Shown piece by piece: positions 63,344-64,000 of a stretch of DNA of 64,000 nt. The translations under genes were made by a program, and so were the position numbers. The notes under the pieces are model-generated. The model worked only from the letters and a program-made list of their open reading frames with translations, was not told where the DNA came from and did not search any database. Position 1 is the stretch's first letter. Each line of letters opens with the position of its first letter. This DNA is from Halosolutus halophilus (lineage in GTDB: Archaea > Halobacteriota > Halobacteria > Halobacteriales > Natrialbaceae): contig NZ_CP094974.1 of the NCBI RefSeq assembly GCF_022869805.1, positions 1,302,001 to 1,366,000 on the forward strand, in the 5' to 3' direction.

Positions 63344-64000
63344 CGCGCTCACCCCCGTCAGCGGCCACCGCACCGGAGGGACTGCGTTCCGGCCTGGATA
63401 GCGGGACGCTCGCCGCGATCTCCTTTCTGTGGCCCAACACTCCCTCGGTCCGGTTGTGCATGAGCCAGATGAGCACGAGTCCCATGATCACCAGCTGCAG
63501 CTGTCGGAGGCTGTCGAGCGTGTACAACAGGAATGGGACGACGTCCGGGAACTGCCCGACCGCCGGACCGAAGCTGGACGGTGCGCTGGGATCGCCGAGG
63601 GCGCTTTCGACGATGTTCTTGAAGTAGCGCGGCCCCTGGTAGAGGAACGCCGCGAAGATGGCGCCGCCGAGGACGCTCCCGGTGTTCGAACCGGAGCCCC
63701 CGATGATGAGGGCGATCCAGACGTAGAAGGTGATGCGCGGCCGGAACGTGTTCGGCGTGACCGACCCCTGGGTGCCGAACCAGAGGATACCCACGAGTCC
63801 CATCAGCGCGCAGCCGACCATGAACGACTTGATCTTGAACCGGTTCGTGTTCTTCCCCAGGGCGTTCGTGACGTCTTCGTCCTCGCGAATCGCCTTGAGG
63901 ACCCGACCGAACGGCGAGTTCCCCGTTCGAACGAGGAGGGCGTAGAATCCGCCCATTATGACGAGCAACAGGGCGGCGTAGACGAAGTTGTCCACGACCG
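63336..64000 (-). CDS. livM: Branched-chain amino-acid-type ABC transporter permease (N-terminus outside window)
   Basis: About 221 C-terminal residues of LivM are present. They include the cytosolic coupling loop GRVLKAIREDEDVTNALGKNTNRFK, and GLVGILWFGTQGSVTP, IALIIGGSGSNTGSVLGGAIFAAF, the conserved permease segments. Frame is open to the window edge; an ATG at 63995 is internal to a longer gene, since LivM normally has another ~150 residues. A C-terminal polar tail (SRPERSPSGAVAADGGERDE) follows the last helix. Confidence 0.92.
   Translation of the reverse strand, partial: VVDNFVYAALLLVIMGGFYALLVRTGNSPFGRVLKAIREDEDVTNALGKNTNRFKIKSFMVGCALMGLVGILWFGTQGSVTPNTFRPRITFYVWIALIIGGSGSNTGSVLGGAIFAAFLYQGPRYFKNIVESALGDPSAPSSFGPAVGQFPDVVPFLLYTLDSLRQLQLVIMGLVLIWLMHNRTEGVLGHRKEIAASVPLSRPERSPSGAVAADGGERDE

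Overview
The window is chromosomal DNA of a halophilic archaeon. The proteins are strongly acidic, the DNA is GC-rich with very frequent CGATCG/GATC, many starts look leaderless with a TATA element 25-33 bases upstream, and exported proteins carry Tat-type lipoprotein signals. The gene content (haloarchaeal sdhCDBA, PccX, DUF5816, the Htur_1727-like and CGCGG-like small proteins) suggests a Natrialbaceae relative such as Haloterrigena or Natrinema; that placement is inference.

Layout. 1-4.6 kb: end of an acyl-CoA dehydrogenase, a deletion-scarred lipoprotein gene, tRNA-Arg(CCU) beside partial copies of its own 3' end, tatA, a 53-residue zinc-finger protein, a peroxiredoxin, an HD hydrolase, then the first copy (A) of a structured ~270-bp repeat. 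4.7-8.2 kb: succinate dehydrogenase operon with ATGA-overlapping genes. 8.4-13.6 kb: aspartoacylase-like enzyme, GNAT-DUF5816, polysaccharide flippase, and an ATP-grasp ligase fused to a retropepsin-like domain. 13.8-17.1 kb: a monofunctional catalase gene broken in two with an intact katG and an IS200/IS605-type palindromic end between the halves. 17-26 kb: a repeat-rich PRC-barrel protein, a DNA glycosylase, an orphan SdhA/NadB-type flavoprotein, a hydrolase pseudogene with an internal inversion, a P1B metal ATPase with its Cys-rich regulator, and the second, inverted repeat copy (B). 26-44 kb: acyl-CoA metabolism (two acyl-CoA dehydrogenases, a fused hydroxyacyl-CoA dehydrogenase/enoyl-CoA hydratase, a hydratase-ligase pair) mixed with a histidine kinase, NikR, a creatininase-family enzyme, a mechanosensitive-type channel, an amidase and a universal stress protein.

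44.4-55.6 kb is an accessory region that reads as haem-centred: a free HemA-dimerisation-like domain, a MIP18-like protein, two His-containing polytopic membrane proteins resembling NnrS or oxidase subunit I, a MoaD-fold protein ending in Cys-Cys, a CGCGG protein, a DUF1326/DUF2182 pair, and two radical SAM/SPASM enzymes of the AhbC and AhbD type separated by a PaaB-like small protein. AhbC and AhbD complete haem from sirohaem in archaea.

55.9-59.9 kb encodes a propionyl/acetyl-CoA carboxylase (pccB, pccX, pccA). 60.2 kb to the end is a branched-chain amino-acid-type ABC transporter. Its substrate-binding protein appears to be a natural circular permutation: the segment that normally starts the mature domain is at the C-terminus. 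Most observations here rest on reading motifs by eye; no database search was run.
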